Assembly (NCBI GenBank): GCA_025267735.1
Contig: CM046299.1
Span: forward strand, 11,182,232-11,246,231
DNA from: Mactra quadrangularis
Lineage: Eukaryota; Mollusca; Bivalvia; Venerida; Mactridae
Direction: 5' to 3'
Length of the DNA stretch: 64,000 bases
Shown here in pieces: positions 21,489-32,251 of the stretch (its first letter is position 1; every line of letters begins with the position of its first letter). The position numbers and the translations under genes are program-made. The notes beneath the pieces are model-generated. The model saw nothing but the letters and a program-made list of their open reading frames with translations. It was not told the origin of the DNA and searched no databases.

Positions 21489-21738
21489 TTGTCCGTTTTT
21501 TTCTCAACTGTCAAAGCTTGAACTATTACACGGTGACTGAATGCATTGTTTTTGTACTGGCAGCCTAATTGTTATTAAAAATATCTTGACTAAAACATAT
21601 CAAACGGCATAAACAGCTTTACTCGATCATCACACTTTCGGAAACTCATGGATATATTACAACAATGATTTTAATAAACGCATTTTAAATTACCGTGAAA
21701 TTATTCATGTTTTGACAATTGAGAAAAAAACCGAACAA
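21489..21738. mobile_element. Tc1/mariner-type MITE (TA-flanked)
   Basis: About 45-bp inverted repeats (TTGTYCG, T-run, CTCAAYTGTCAAA, ATTWCACGGT) bounded by TA on both sides. No ORF. Confidence 0.7.
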
Positions 21739-21904
21739 TAGCTGTAAAAGCTACAGCCAGAATGGATGGGAGAACGTACATTGTATTATACTTCTGCTAA
21801 ATACAACTGCACCATACCAGAATTTAAGTCTATGGGACAATCTAAGGAAGCCATCATAAATTGCTCGTGGGCTTACATCGGATCCCAGCTGTACATGTAG
21901 CACG

Positions 21905-21985
21905 TTTTTAATCCATGATCCGAGCTGATTTCGAACCTACATTCAGTCATACAGCAACCACTCTACCACATCGTCCTGAAAGCTA
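21905..21985 (-). repeat. Degenerate tRNA-like sequence
   Basis: On the minus strand, GATGTGGTAGAGTGG (A-box-like) and AGGTTCGAAATC (B-box-like) are present, but no acceptor or anticodon stem can be formed. Probably a decayed SINE head. Confidence 0.35.
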
Positions 21986-22574
21986 GTTCCAAGGTAAGGA
22001 ACTACAAATGTTGTTTAAAACTTCTGCCACAGTGTCAGCATTTAGTGTACACAAATGAAATTTACTCTCTGTATCATTATGCAAGTGACTTCAACATATG
22101 TAGTATAATATCAAAAATAACTAATCGAAGATTCATATTATTCAAATATATATATTTATTATATAAACAATACTAAAAATGTCAGATAGAATAAAACAAC
22201 AGCACAACACAATGTGTGTACTATACTATAGATCTATGTCCAAACAATGATTGTGTTTTCCCTTGTTCCCAGAATACTTTTGTTCACTTCTTATCAACCT
22301 GCAATTATAAAATACAAGGTTAAAAGATGGTCCTAAAATAGGTACAAAAAATTGGACAAGCAAGAAATGGTATTTTGGCAATTCGGCAAACTTCAACGCC
22401 TTGGTTTAGAGTAGAAACTCGTTAGTAAAGTAAATGTAAAGTCAACTGTTCATGTTGTTTCATCTGCATCTCATTAACATGTGCGATATACCGTTGAGAT
22501 GGGTTGGCATTATTGTAACGTGTACCGTATGAACAGTAATTCCAAAATGAATTCAGAACAACTTAATTGGGGAT

Positions 22575-22819
22575 CAGTGGCGCTTTTCAAAAAAATCTTA
22601 CGATATAAATCATCGTAAGTCAAAAGCGAGAAACATTATTTATTCGGTCATTTTGTTGGAGAATCAATTCTAGATATTATTGAATTATGTGGAATATTGT
22701 ATACCTTTTGAATATCATTTGGAAGTTATTTTTAATTTCCTTCTGACTGCGATATGCAAAATTATGAAATTGACTTACGGTAACTTTTTTCTTAAGATTT
22801 TTTGTAAAAAGATGCACTG
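22575..22819. mobile_element. CAGTGGYGCTTTTCA MITE, copy 1
   Basis: Inverted repeats CAGTGGCGCTTTTCA...TGCACTG and subterminal TCTTACGA / CGTAAG pairs are shared with 27522-27767 along most of the length. Confidence 0.7.
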
Positions 22820-23485
22820 CTACCTATCCAAGTATACAAACTGCAGCAAGTGACTAATTGTAGTCTATTATACTAATGAATATGTATAATCATAGTTTCA
22901 GCTATCATTAAATACTAAATAAACTTTTAAATTTCTTACATAATATTGAATTCAAACCATTTGAGAACAGGTTAAATAAATAGATAATATTATGAAGTAA
23001 GACGGTTAAGATAAAATATGGCGTCTTACTTCCTACCAAGTATATGACTTGATAAAAATAATTTCATTTTACGTAGTTTGTCGTTATGGAAAACACCGTG
23101 CTAAATAATAAGTAATTCACTTCAGCAAATGCTTAATTTGGACCTCATCCAAATCAAATAAGCAATAGTGACGTAGCTTTTAAAGTTGAGCAAAATCTGA
23201 TGTTTGTGATCTAGATATAATTTATTTCTGCTATTTTGCTGATGCATGAATTATGCCAAAACCACCATTTGTCAATATTTTTAAAATTACAAGATGTACT
23301 TGATTATATGCCCTGTATTACACATAGAATACATAGATATTGCCAGTCTTTGAGAATTTACTGACTTATTTGTTTCTTAGGAAAATCCCTTGACAAATTA
23401 AACGTATTTTGATACATTGAGTGGAACTGCCGACATGTATATTTTAGTCAACCTCGCAGTGGTTGTAGTGATTTAAAAGACCCAC
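22820..23485. other. No feature recognised
   Basis: AT-rich sequence downstream of the thyroglobulin-repeat gene. No exon or repeat was recognised. Confidence 0.4.
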
Positions 23486-23507
23486 CTCCCCACAACAGTT
23501 AGTTCCC

Positions 23508-23513
23508 TTTATT
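23508..23513 (-). promoter_or_regulatory. Candidate polyadenylation signal AATAAA
   Basis: The minus-strand AATAAA lies about 255 bp beyond the stop codon of the thyroglobulin-repeat gene and is the first canonical hexamer I noticed downstream. Confidence 0.45.
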
Positions 23514-23767
23514 AAAGGAATAAGTAGCAACGCCATGAATGCATTAATTCCGTAACTCGGTGGTGCGAAGAGTTCGCTACAGCACGAGAACAGGGATGTA
23601 TCATGTGACCTCTCTTTAATTTTCAAACATAATTACTGTATTTTTGAAAACTCGGAGGAAGGTCACATGACATATTCCTATGAGCACGACATTAAGTACA
23701 AAAAAGGGACGCTACTCAATAAAGAACATGCAATACTAAAATTTAATCCAAGAGTGACCTACCTTGT

Positions 23768-23958
23768 TTACATACATTTTAAATCATTGATATTACCAAT
23801 GTTTACAGATTGTTCCATCATTTTATCACCATTATCATCAGTACAATAACATACTGAACCAATACATTGATATTGTTGATAATTACCATTAGCTCTACAT
23901 GTATGAATAGTTCCCAGTAAAGTGTTGTTTTCAAACATGTCCTTGTCACGTGCACACT
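23768..23958 (-). CDS. Thyroglobulin-repeat gene, exon 9 (terminal)
   Basis: Acceptor CACAG. The exon encodes a complete thyroglobulin type-1 domain in one piece, unlike the earlier domains that are split: QCARD, CRANGNY, QCIGS, CYC, and the final LKCM before TAA (23768-23770). The CYC replaces the classical CWC. Confidence 0.88.
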
Positions 23959-24613
23959 CTGTGAAGAAAAAGGATGAAAAATAAAATACTTTTTAAAAAC
24001 TCTCTAAATTGTATACAAATATTTTGGAAGCAGTAAAGTTGATAATGATAATTTATTATAAAACAGAAAATTCAAATATAGGCATTTTGGACAAAAAATT
24101 GTTAAAATCGCATGAATGCGTAACAATCAATGTAGCATTTATAGCGAAACTTGACTGTACATGTATATCACTGGCACTAGAGTCCATTATCTCATGATCA
24201 TGAAATAATGCGTACGTCCCTATATATTGTTCCCTGTGCAAACATACATGTACACTACCTTATAATATAATATTATAATGAAATTATAGTTATAACTCGT
24301 GCACGGTAATGTATACGGGACCGATTTTTAATTGCGTTTGTTGACAAAATATTATATGAGTGCGTATTTCACGAGTGTGAGGACTCTGGTGCCAGCGATG
24401 CATATACAGGTACATACTGTATAAAACCATGTAAAGGTAGGAAAGTTTGTTCTGTGCTAAAAGACAACCCATACTAATATAAATCACAAATCAATTCCTG
24501 AAATTGCTATTCAAATTGCTGTTGATCATGCACACTGTATCTATACAAGACTAAAGTGTTTTCCATGTGTTTTGGATACATAAACTAAGTATATTTGTTA
24601 AATGAATACTTAC

Positions 24614-24693
24614 GACAAGTGACACGATCCTTCATTGAAATAGGTGAAGAGTAGCCTTCAATCTTAGTTCCATCTTTTCTTACACAATAACAT
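24614..24693 (-). CDS. Thyroglobulin-repeat gene, exon 8
   Basis: 80 nt, starting after one base and leaving one base. It encodes CYCVRKDGTKIEGYSSPISM and ends RVTC, the second half of a thyroglobulin type-1 domain. It has the same length and phase as exon 4. It accepts either exon 6 or exon 7 upstream. Confidence 0.88.
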
Positions 24694-25288
24694 CTGAAAT
24701 GATAAAACTCAATGTACAGATCGTTTATTTGGTCACACGTAATCATATACTTCAAATAATGGACTTGCTCAATGAATAGGTGAATAAGGTGATACAGGTA
24801 CATCATTTAACTGATTTAAACAGACCATTCGACATTCGATTCTATCATAAATAGTAAATATGCACCTTGTCAATTGTTTATGACGATATGTCAACAAAAT
24901 ATATTTTTACCTAACTAATCTGATACATGTACATTGTTTACATGATTTTAAGCCTAAATATCACTGTTTTTAATGGAACCGGCCAAGTTTAAAGTTGCAT
25001 TTATGTTTACATAAAAAGAGCTGTTTCTATTTTAATAGATTGCAATAGCTCCCATTTTTGATGCATTCAATGAGTGGCTGACTGAGATGTAAACCACAAT
25101 GATCAATGTACATAATTCTAGAAGAGTTTAACCTTTTTGCACCACACCACGTATTTAACCTTTCACCTGTGTGACAATACTTCGGAGAGGGATCTTGCCC
25201 AGGAACAGGAAGAAGACTTGTGTATAAATACGTATGACCAGTTATACGAACTATGAATACACTAGTTAATTTTAGGAGCTATACTCAC

Positions 25289-25406
25289 TGTGAGTTATGA
25301 CATTGGACGGGATTATAATATCCGTCCACGTCACATGACGGTATAAACATTTCTAAAAGACTGTGTGACGTATGTTTCATTGCATCAAGTATTCTCATAC
25401 ATGGTC
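25289..25406 (-). CDS. Thyroglobulin-repeat gene, exon 7 (alternative to exon 6)
   Basis: 118 nt, 2 + 38 codons + 2. It encodes PCMRILDAMKHTSHSLLEMF, then SCDVDGYYNPVQCHNS: the first half of a thyroglobulin type-1 domain. Donor GTGAGTA. Phase matches exon 5 upstream and exon 8 downstream. Joined after exon 6 it would shift frame and meet a stop within eight codons. Confidence 0.85.
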
Positions 25407-25609
25407 CTAAAACCAACAAGGAAATCGCGGTTAAATTGTTGGCGCTGCATTTTCCTTTAATTAAATTTCATTAGAGCTTCTGTCACTATTTCCAAATTAA
25501 TGAAGGGGCATAACTCGACATTTTCGCAATATGACAATCGCATATCGAATTACCTCCCTTTATTCGGCTCTCGCTCATGTAAGGCGTAATAAAACATGAA
25601 ATATCTTAC

Positions 25610-25721
25610 TCTGAGCCTTGACATTGTCTAGGAGCATACATGCCATCAGCATCACATTCAGGTACAAATGCACCTAACAAGTTGCTACCTTGTGCTGTCA
25701 ATAATTCTTGTGCGCATGCTC
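25610..25721 (-). CDS. Thyroglobulin-repeat gene, exon 6 (alternative to exon 7)
   Basis: 112 nt, 2 + 36 codons + 2. It encodes ACAQELLTAQGSNLLGAFVP, then ECDADGMYAPRQCQGS: a first-half thyroglobulin type-1 domain paralogous to exon 7. Donor GTAAGAT, acceptor TTGTAG. The 203-bp intron between exons 6 and 7 contains no second-half (CxCV) exon. Confidence 0.85.
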
Positions 25722-26231
25722 CTACAATGTTTCAATTTTATGTAAAAAATCAGAAATCTAATTATCAGGAATATCACGTAAGATGTCTTAGACTCCATGT
25801 TAACAAAAATACAGCAAAGCCTCAGTCAGTCTGAACTCAATCAAGTTTGCACCATGGAGTTTCTCAACTTACGGAAATAAACGAGTTGTTGCAAACGAGC
25901 CTCGGTAAGTCCCGATCAATAGACGTCAGACAACTTTACATTGATACTCAAATCTGACGATAATGACCGTAATCCATGGACGGATGCCTATAAAAGGTGT
26001 CTTTTTCACGTAGCATTTTGTGTTCCGTGTGGTTCAAAATATCTAAACAAATGACCATCAAGTTAAGTTTTTTCCGTAACTTTTTTTACATCGCTTTTTA
26101 TAGGATAGCATTGCATGTTCATTCTATTTAATAAAGAACCGGTTGGTAGAAGATTTATTCAAAAAGTTCATCCTTATTTAATAAAGTGAAGCAGACGAAT
26201 TGTTTTAATATAAAGAAATAACTTCCACTAC

Positions 26232-26417
26232 CTGTATCAGTTCCGGTTAATGAACCAGTATTTCCGGTTGGTGCATCTGTCATGGCGGCTGTTGGTTTAT
26301 CTGTCATCATTACAGCTGGAGCGGCTGTCATTGTTCTATAGTTACCATTTGAATCACAATAAAACATTTTACCAATTAAACCACTCTTCATATAAGCTGC
26401 AAGGTCTCTGGCACATT
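26232..26417 (-). CDS. Thyroglobulin-repeat gene, exon 5 (half domain and linker)
   Basis: 186 nt. It encodes QCARDLAAYMKSGLIGKMFY and CDSNGNYRTM, the start of a thyroglobulin type-1 domain, then breaks off into a Thr/Ala/Pro/Met linker (TDKPTAAMTDAPTGNTG) that could be O-glycosylated. The third to sixth domain cysteines are absent, so this repeat is a fossil half domain or a hinge. The donor GTAGTG is weaker than its neighbours. Confidence 0.82.
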
Positions 26418-26631
26418 CTGTTTAAAAATTATGATAATCAAAGCACTGAAAGTTCTTTATGAACAGGTTAAGAATTTAGTATCAGACTTTATAATCACGT
26501 GATTGATTTACAACATCAACTAACAAGGTAAAGAAACACTTGTTTTGCGCCGTGTTCTCTTTTTAGAACAAAAATGAATGATATAATAACATGACACATT
26601 GTATATATTAGATTACAGAAAAGTTCTACTA

Positions 26632-26777
26632 GGCCACAACAACTTGATGATGTGTTCTATGGATTCGCTCGCACCTTAATTTTGACGGTTTTTACAAAAA
26701 ATATTATATTTGAATTTGTTCAAACCACTATATAAAGCAAATGAAGTTAGATTTTTTTTTATCAATTTGTTGTGGCC
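26632..26777. mobile_element. PIF/Harbinger-like MITE, family A copy 2 (deletion form)
   Basis: A 146-bp internally deleted copy, with GGCCACAACAACTTGATGAT and its inverse at the ends, flanked by CTA (26629-26631 and 26778-26780). It lies in intron 4 of the thyroglobulin-repeat gene. Confidence 0.82.
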
Positions 26778-26958
26778 CTACTGGGACCTTCAAAATCGAT
26801 GGTCGATGGCGGAATAGTCTTAATGCAGAGGCCTTTTTCTAATTAAGCATCAGCGACATAAATATCATTAAAATCACATTATTTACAACCACCAATGTGA
26901 TCTTTAAAGTGGATTTTACTGTATAATAATATAATAGTAATATACAAAAATAACTTAC

Positions 26959-27038
26959 GACATCCCATGTTAGCGAGTTCACTAATAGGTGATTGATAAC
27001 TATCTATAGGATTGCCATCTGTGTCAACGCATGAACAT
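26959..27038 (-). CDS. Thyroglobulin-repeat gene, exon 4
   Basis: 80 nt, encoding CSCVDTDGNPIDSYQSPISE and ending ANMGC: the second half of the first complete thyroglobulin type-1 domain. Acceptor TTTTTTAG, donor GTAAGTT. It closely resembles exon 8, showing that these exon pairs duplicated together. Confidence 0.88.
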
Positions 27039-27521
27039 CTAAAAAATAATAATATAGAATATTATATAAATGTGCATGTAGTATATACGGCAAATATTTA
27101 AATAGTAAAAAACGGTCAGGGGAATTTAGAGTGGTCGCTTAATGCAAATGGTCGCTTAGGAAACGTGGTCTCTTGGGCAAGATTTACTATACTAGAATAG
27201 TCTTTAATAATACAGAATATCCTTTGCAGAGCGGTCCGTCTGCAGAACAAAATTTCTGCACAATAACCGCTTTGAGTATTTTCCATAGGCGTCATTTTAT
27301 TTGAATTTAACCTCTGCAGGGTTACGACCTCTAAACAGCAACATACTTTAGTATCTTCCAGTGAGTGTTGTTAAAAAGAGGTTGTATTGTATAATGTAAG
27401 GATACGAGGACCTGTTAATGTCTGGATTGTCTAGATAAATAGGGATATGTAGACAATATAATCCTATACTTTATGGGTTTCAATTAGTATTTATGTGCGA
27501 GAGGTAAGCTGTTGTATTGAT

Positions 27522-27767
27522 CAGTGGTGCTTTTCACAAAATTTCTTACGAAAAAAAATCTTCGTAAGTCAAAAGCAAGAAACATTAATAATTCGGTCAT
27601 TTTTGGCTTATCAATTCTAAATATTATTCAAATTGAGTAGAATTGTGTATACATTTTGAATATCATATCATAGTTATGCTTATTATCCGTCTGACTTTGA
27701 AGTGCTAATTACACGAAACTGACTTACGAAGATATTTTTCGTAAGAATTTTTGTGAAAAGCACCACT
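27522..27767. mobile_element. CAGTGGYGCTTTTCA MITE, copy 2
   Basis: Ends CAGTGGTGCTTTTCACAAAA and the inverse; strongly similar to 22575-22819. It lies in intron 3 of the thyroglobulin-repeat gene. Confidence 0.75.
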
Positions 27768-28002
27768 AGTGTATTAAATAAATGCTATTATGATACATTG
27801 ACGTGTATATCACTTATTTCACAATAAATGAATTATATGACATGCTCAAGCATATGTTCCGATTTAAGTTAAAACGGAAATTTACTTTACAAGTAGTTGA
27901 CTTTGTTTTTAAAGTTTAATCAACATGTTGACACTTTTTGAGCTATTCAGTTTAAGCCATTCTCAAGTAACAAAGGACCCTTCAATTTTCCTAATACAAA
28001 TT

Positions 28003-28569
28003 TACTGAGAGATCAGACGACAAGTGACTGTCGTTTGCTAAAAATAATGCTATTTTTAATTCACTGAGAGTACAGAGGACACGTGACTGTCGTTAGCTAA
28101 AACAATAATGCTATTTTTAATTCACTGAGAGTACAGAGGACACATGACAGTCGTCTGCTAAAAATAATGCTATTTCTAATTCACTGAGAGTACAGAGGAC
28201 ACATGTATGTCGTTTGCTAAATATAACGCTATTTTTAATTCATTGAGACATTGAGAACATGTGACTGTCGTCTGCTAAAAATAATGCTATTTTTAATTCA
28301 CCGAGAGGACATAGAACAAGTGACTATCGTCTGCTATAAATAATGCTATTTTAATTCACTGAGAGTACAGAGAACACGTGACTGTCGTCTGCTAAATATA
28401 ATGCTATTTTAATTCACTGAGAGTACATAGAACAAGTGACTATCGTCTGCTAAATATAATGCTATTTTTAATTCACTGAGAGTACAGAGGACACGTGACT
28501 GTCGTCTGCTAAATATAATGCTATTTTTAATTCACTGAGAGGACATAGAACAAGTGACTATCGTCTGCT
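28003..28569 (+). repeat. 58-59-bp minisatellite abutting a splice donor
   Basis: About 9.7 units of the pattern CACTGAGAGTACAGAGGACA, then CGTGACTGTCGTCTGCTAAA, then TATAATGCTATTTTTAATT. The array sits in intron 3 and its last unit ends two bases beyond the seven-base donor (28571-28577) of exon 3. Confidence 0.9.
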
Positions 28570-28577
28570 ATACTTAC

Positions 28578-28713
28578 ACAGAGCCTTCACATTGAGCTAC
28601 CATGAAGTTACCATCAGAATCACATTGTGGGTCAGAGACTCCTATTAATGGTAAACCATTGTCTTTTGACTTCTGTATTTCTGCTTTTCTTCTTAAACAT
28701 GCAGTATCTAAAG
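28578..28713 (-). CDS. Thyroglobulin-repeat gene, exon 3
   Basis: 136 nt, encoding LDTACLRRKAEIQKSKDNGL followed by VSDPQCDSDGNFMVAQCEGS: the first half of a thyroglobulin type-1 domain with a canonical ACLRR start and QC.GS end. Donor GTAAGTA, acceptor CTTACAG. Confidence 0.88.
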
Positions 28714-29090
28714 CTGTAAGTCAAATTTATGATTACAATATGGTGCGCGTTCACACACATATTTTTCAACAAAATTAATGTATCAATGTTTCTAAAAACT
28801 CTCAAAATGTTCAACAAGTATTTTACAATATTACGAAATAATTAAAACTGTGACCAAGTAGCTGTAAGAGTAATAGTGCAGGTCATATGATATTTATTTA
28901 TTAAATTACGAAAACAAACATATAGCATAAAAAACTTATACAACAGACATTATCATCAAATAATATATAAATATGTTAGCCCAAATTGGGGGATTGGGAA
29001 TCGGCCACAAGCAATAAAGATTGCGTTCCCCCCCCCCCTTTTTTTACGTAATCCCTTTCAATTGAGAAAATTTGTCAAAATTTGACATAC

Positions 29091-29102
29091 CTGTATCTGC
29101 AC
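29091..29102 (-). CDS. Thyroglobulin-repeat gene, 12-nt microexon
   Basis: GTGCAGATACAG lies between a pyrimidine-rich acceptor ending TTTGTAG and a GTATGTC donor. Its phase (1 to 1) fits exons 2 and 3, adding the residues SADT to the linker; skipping it also keeps the frame. Evidence is splice-site and phase only, so it could be a cryptic pair. Confidence 0.55.
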
Positions 29103-29524
29103 CTACAAATAGAGGACAAAATTAAATAATAGATAAATTCGTTTATGATTGTGGCTTAGATTGGTATGCAAGGAGTCGGATTCGGCTAGACTAATTAAAG
29201 CCACTATATGAGGATAAATACATTTAAAACAGGCATGAAATCAGTCTTACTACTGTAATGTTATCATAATATAACATGTATATGAAAAGTGAACTGTCCA
29301 ACCATTTTTGGTTTCACAATCTAAGCTAATGTAACCAAGTGCCCACTTCTTAAAAAGTGGATTTGCATTGTACATGTACATAAAATTGTTAATACATACA
29401 TGTAGAGAAATTTGTTATGCACTTGGGTTATTCAAAGCTGCTAGTTCGTAGATTTCAACTTAAATGTAAATGTCAACTTTTCTAAATCTATTAATGTATA
29501 GAAACTTTATGGAAGCAGTAAACT

Positions 29525-29623
29525 CACAGGCGGTCGGCACGGTCCCGAACCAGAAACACTATGATTTTATGTACTATTTGTATAAAGAGTGTTTTTGATT
29601 CGGGACCGTGCCGGTCGCCTGTG
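29525..29623. mobile_element. 99-bp palindromic MITE with CACAGG ends, second element
   Basis: Two 35-bp arms (29525-29559 and 29589-29623, 31 of 35 paired) around a 29-nt spacer. Ends CACAGG/CCTGTG. Flanked by AGTAAACT and AATAAACT, an 8-bp duplication with one mismatch. Same total length and ends as 422-520, with an unrelated interior. It lies in intron 2 of the thyroglobulin-repeat gene. Confidence 0.72.
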
Positions 29624-30547
29624 AATAAACTTGTTTACTGATAATGACAAAAAATGTTCAAATTGATACACGACTGTAAAATATGGTTATTTTATGTCTA
29701 AAAACCTTCCCCATTAGTAACGATATAGATTATAGCTTTGATTTTATATCTCTCACAACTTACAGTTCAGTTTGCCTTAGCGTAGTAAGAATTAATTTTA
29801 ACACAATTGCAGACACTACATGTAATAGGAAATTTTTAAAATTAAAATACAACATATCTGTGAGCAACACATTATCTTACAAAGTTTCAACGCAGTGAAA
29901 ATTGGTTAGTGATCAAAATAACGAAGTATACATTGTACTTATTGACAATTCCATTCTTGAATTGTAATGTATGGTAAATTATATTCATCAAGTCAATTCA
30001 CCAAAATCGATGAGACGGTAGCTTTTATACAGAAGTTGCTGACATCAAGATCTAGAGTGTTCTTATCTATTTTTATTTATCAACAAAAGCAATTAGGATA
30101 GACACATTATATACTAAGTGTTTATGATTCATGTATTACATTTGTAATTGTGTCTTGATTTGATAATAGCTTGAAAGTATCATCCAATGAAAATAGCTCA
30201 ATGAAAACCGCTAACTGTTTCATATTTAGTATATTATGGTAATATATATGCACATTGCACTTCTTGCACATACAATGCTTACATTTAGTATACCCAACTA
30301 CAAATGCATTCCCAATCTAAACTCGACCAGTTTGTCTAATTAAGACATAATATACATGTATTTCATGTTTACGGAAATTGCCTAATAGTAACCATTCGTA
30401 CATTCCCATCACAATCTCATTTTGGAAAAGTTTAGAGAGCATGCATTGACCCTAGATAAGCAATGGAACTCCAGATGTAAGCTGAGAAAGACCAGTTCCT
30501 ATTTAGTTAGTTACTACATATCTTATACAAATAACATACTAAAAATA

Positions 30548-30709
30548 CAGTCTACGGAATTAGGATATGAAAGTGGTTGTCCGAACGGATCGATCATAAA
30601 AGCACTATATCACATTTGCAGAATTTTAGTTGCCCAAAAGAAATTGTTGGTTGCCCGAACAAAAAGTGGTTGTCCTAGGCAACCGGACACCCACTAATTC
30701 CGTAGACTG
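30548..30709. mobile_element. MITE with CAGTCTACGGAATTAG ends
   Basis: Perfect 16-bp inverted repeats at the ends. The interior contains repeated TGGTTGYCC motifs. Single copy in the window; intronic in the thyroglobulin-repeat gene. Confidence 0.65.
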
Positions 30710-31150
30710 CCAATAGACGATGGAGATACCTGCACGCATAATTCACGCATCATCTCGGACTCTGAAAAATATGAGGATAAAGTCCGAGTAAACCGCATGA
30801 GATTTTGCAATGTTTTGTTTCGAAAATAACTACCTCAGTTTTTATCATAAGAGTCAATTGGATAAGGCGTCCACCAACATTTATCGCCAGATATCCACTT
30901 ATACATGCATTAATATGCTATAAGGAAGCTCATAGGTGACCAAAAAGACCGACTTTATTCAAGCCAGAAAGTCAGTAAAATGACCAACTGACCCAGTGAT
31001 TTTGTCATATAAATGCTTAATTTACGTATTTACTGTTTAACTATACCAACTTTGATATCTGAGCAACATTGCGGAGGTATTCCGAATGATAAATGATAGT
31101 ACATGCACTGAATTAATGGTCTATTCTATATAAATAAACAAGATACTCAC

Positions 31151-31258
31151 TATCAGCTACACATTTCATGGTTGTTGTATCACAATGTAAACCTTGTCCA
31201 CATTCTGATGTTGAGGGTACTCCAAGTAATATTGTACTCATACACATTTCACCTTCAC
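31151..31258 (-). CDS. Thyroglobulin-repeat gene, exon 2
   Basis: 108 nt, phase 1 to 1, encoding GEGEMCMSTILLGVPSTSEC then GQGLHCDTTTMKCVAD: the second half of the IGFBP-like domain, with the GE.C and CG.GL.C pattern. Donor GTGAGTA. Confidence 0.88.
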
Positions 31259-31368
31259 CTTAAAAATTATATGTACCACATGTACGACACTGTCAGAAAT
31301 AAAGGGCAAGTTTGCAGGGTCATATTATGTGTACTAAACAGTCAGAGAAACAGGCCAGTTTAAATGAG

Positions 31369-31661
31369 CAGAGGCGGATCCAGGATTTTTTTCTAGGGGA
31401 GGGGGGGGGGGTCCGAACTTTTCTAGGGGGGGGGGGGGTCTTAACCTCGAACCACAACAACATTATACACAATTTGCAGAAAAAAAATTAAACATATGGA
31501 TAATAAAAACTACATAACCATTAAATCTGTGTTAAGCACTGAGAAAAATTGATTCATACTACTTAAAATGACTTACAAGCAAGAAAAACACTATTGCATA
31601 TGTACATTTTCCAAATTCTAGGGGGGTACGGACCCCTGACCCACCCTCGCTGGATCCGCCC
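31369..31661. mobile_element. hAT-type MITE (GGCGGATCCAGG family), copy 1
   Basis: Left CAGAGGCGGATCCAGGATTT, right CTGGATCCGCCC, with internal G-runs. Imperfect 8-bp flanks TAAATGAG and ATGATGAG. Same family as 54757-55050. Confidence 0.65.
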
Positions 31662-32251
31662 ATGATGAGGGTCCGTTTGATAGAGGCTCACGGGAAAGAT
31701 AATGCCCTGTCTTATATATCTGTAGCCTATATAAGTTAAGTCTTGATTACTATTGTTATTATGGATCTCAAGTCCAGGCACATTATTCCTGAATTTTCAC
31801 TGAAATCTAGTCCATTTTCAGCTATGATCGGACGTAAGTTTGAGCACTTTATTTCTGCATTAACGGCAATTATGTGTACTTTCAGGTCTTACGATCTAAC
31901 GTTAGCCAAGTTTCATGGTAGGTTGTCGTCTTGTCGTTCATTTTAGTACATGTACTTGTATTAATATAATAATAAACTGATGGCAAAAATATCGCACGTC
32001 GTCTTCAATCAAAAAGCAAGAATGATAAGCCTAAAGGTTGCAATTACGTGATATTTGAAAGTCTCTGAAATGAGTCAATGTCAGCCAGTGATATCTTACA
32101 ATCATGTTTAGTTTAAATATTTAAATTGGATTGTTTTGGCTATAATTAAAGTTTAGATGAGTCAGTAGGTGACATATAACGATAAACAGTTGTTTTTGCC
32201 TCTTGAAGGAATATGGACCAATTCTCCCAGACAAACATTTTATGTTTCATT

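Noticed and set aside
24613..25721. Missing second-half thyroglobulin exon between exons 6 and 7
   Set aside because: The 203-bp gap was read in all minus-strand frames and holds no CxCV motif with splice sites. Hence the alternative-exon interpretation.
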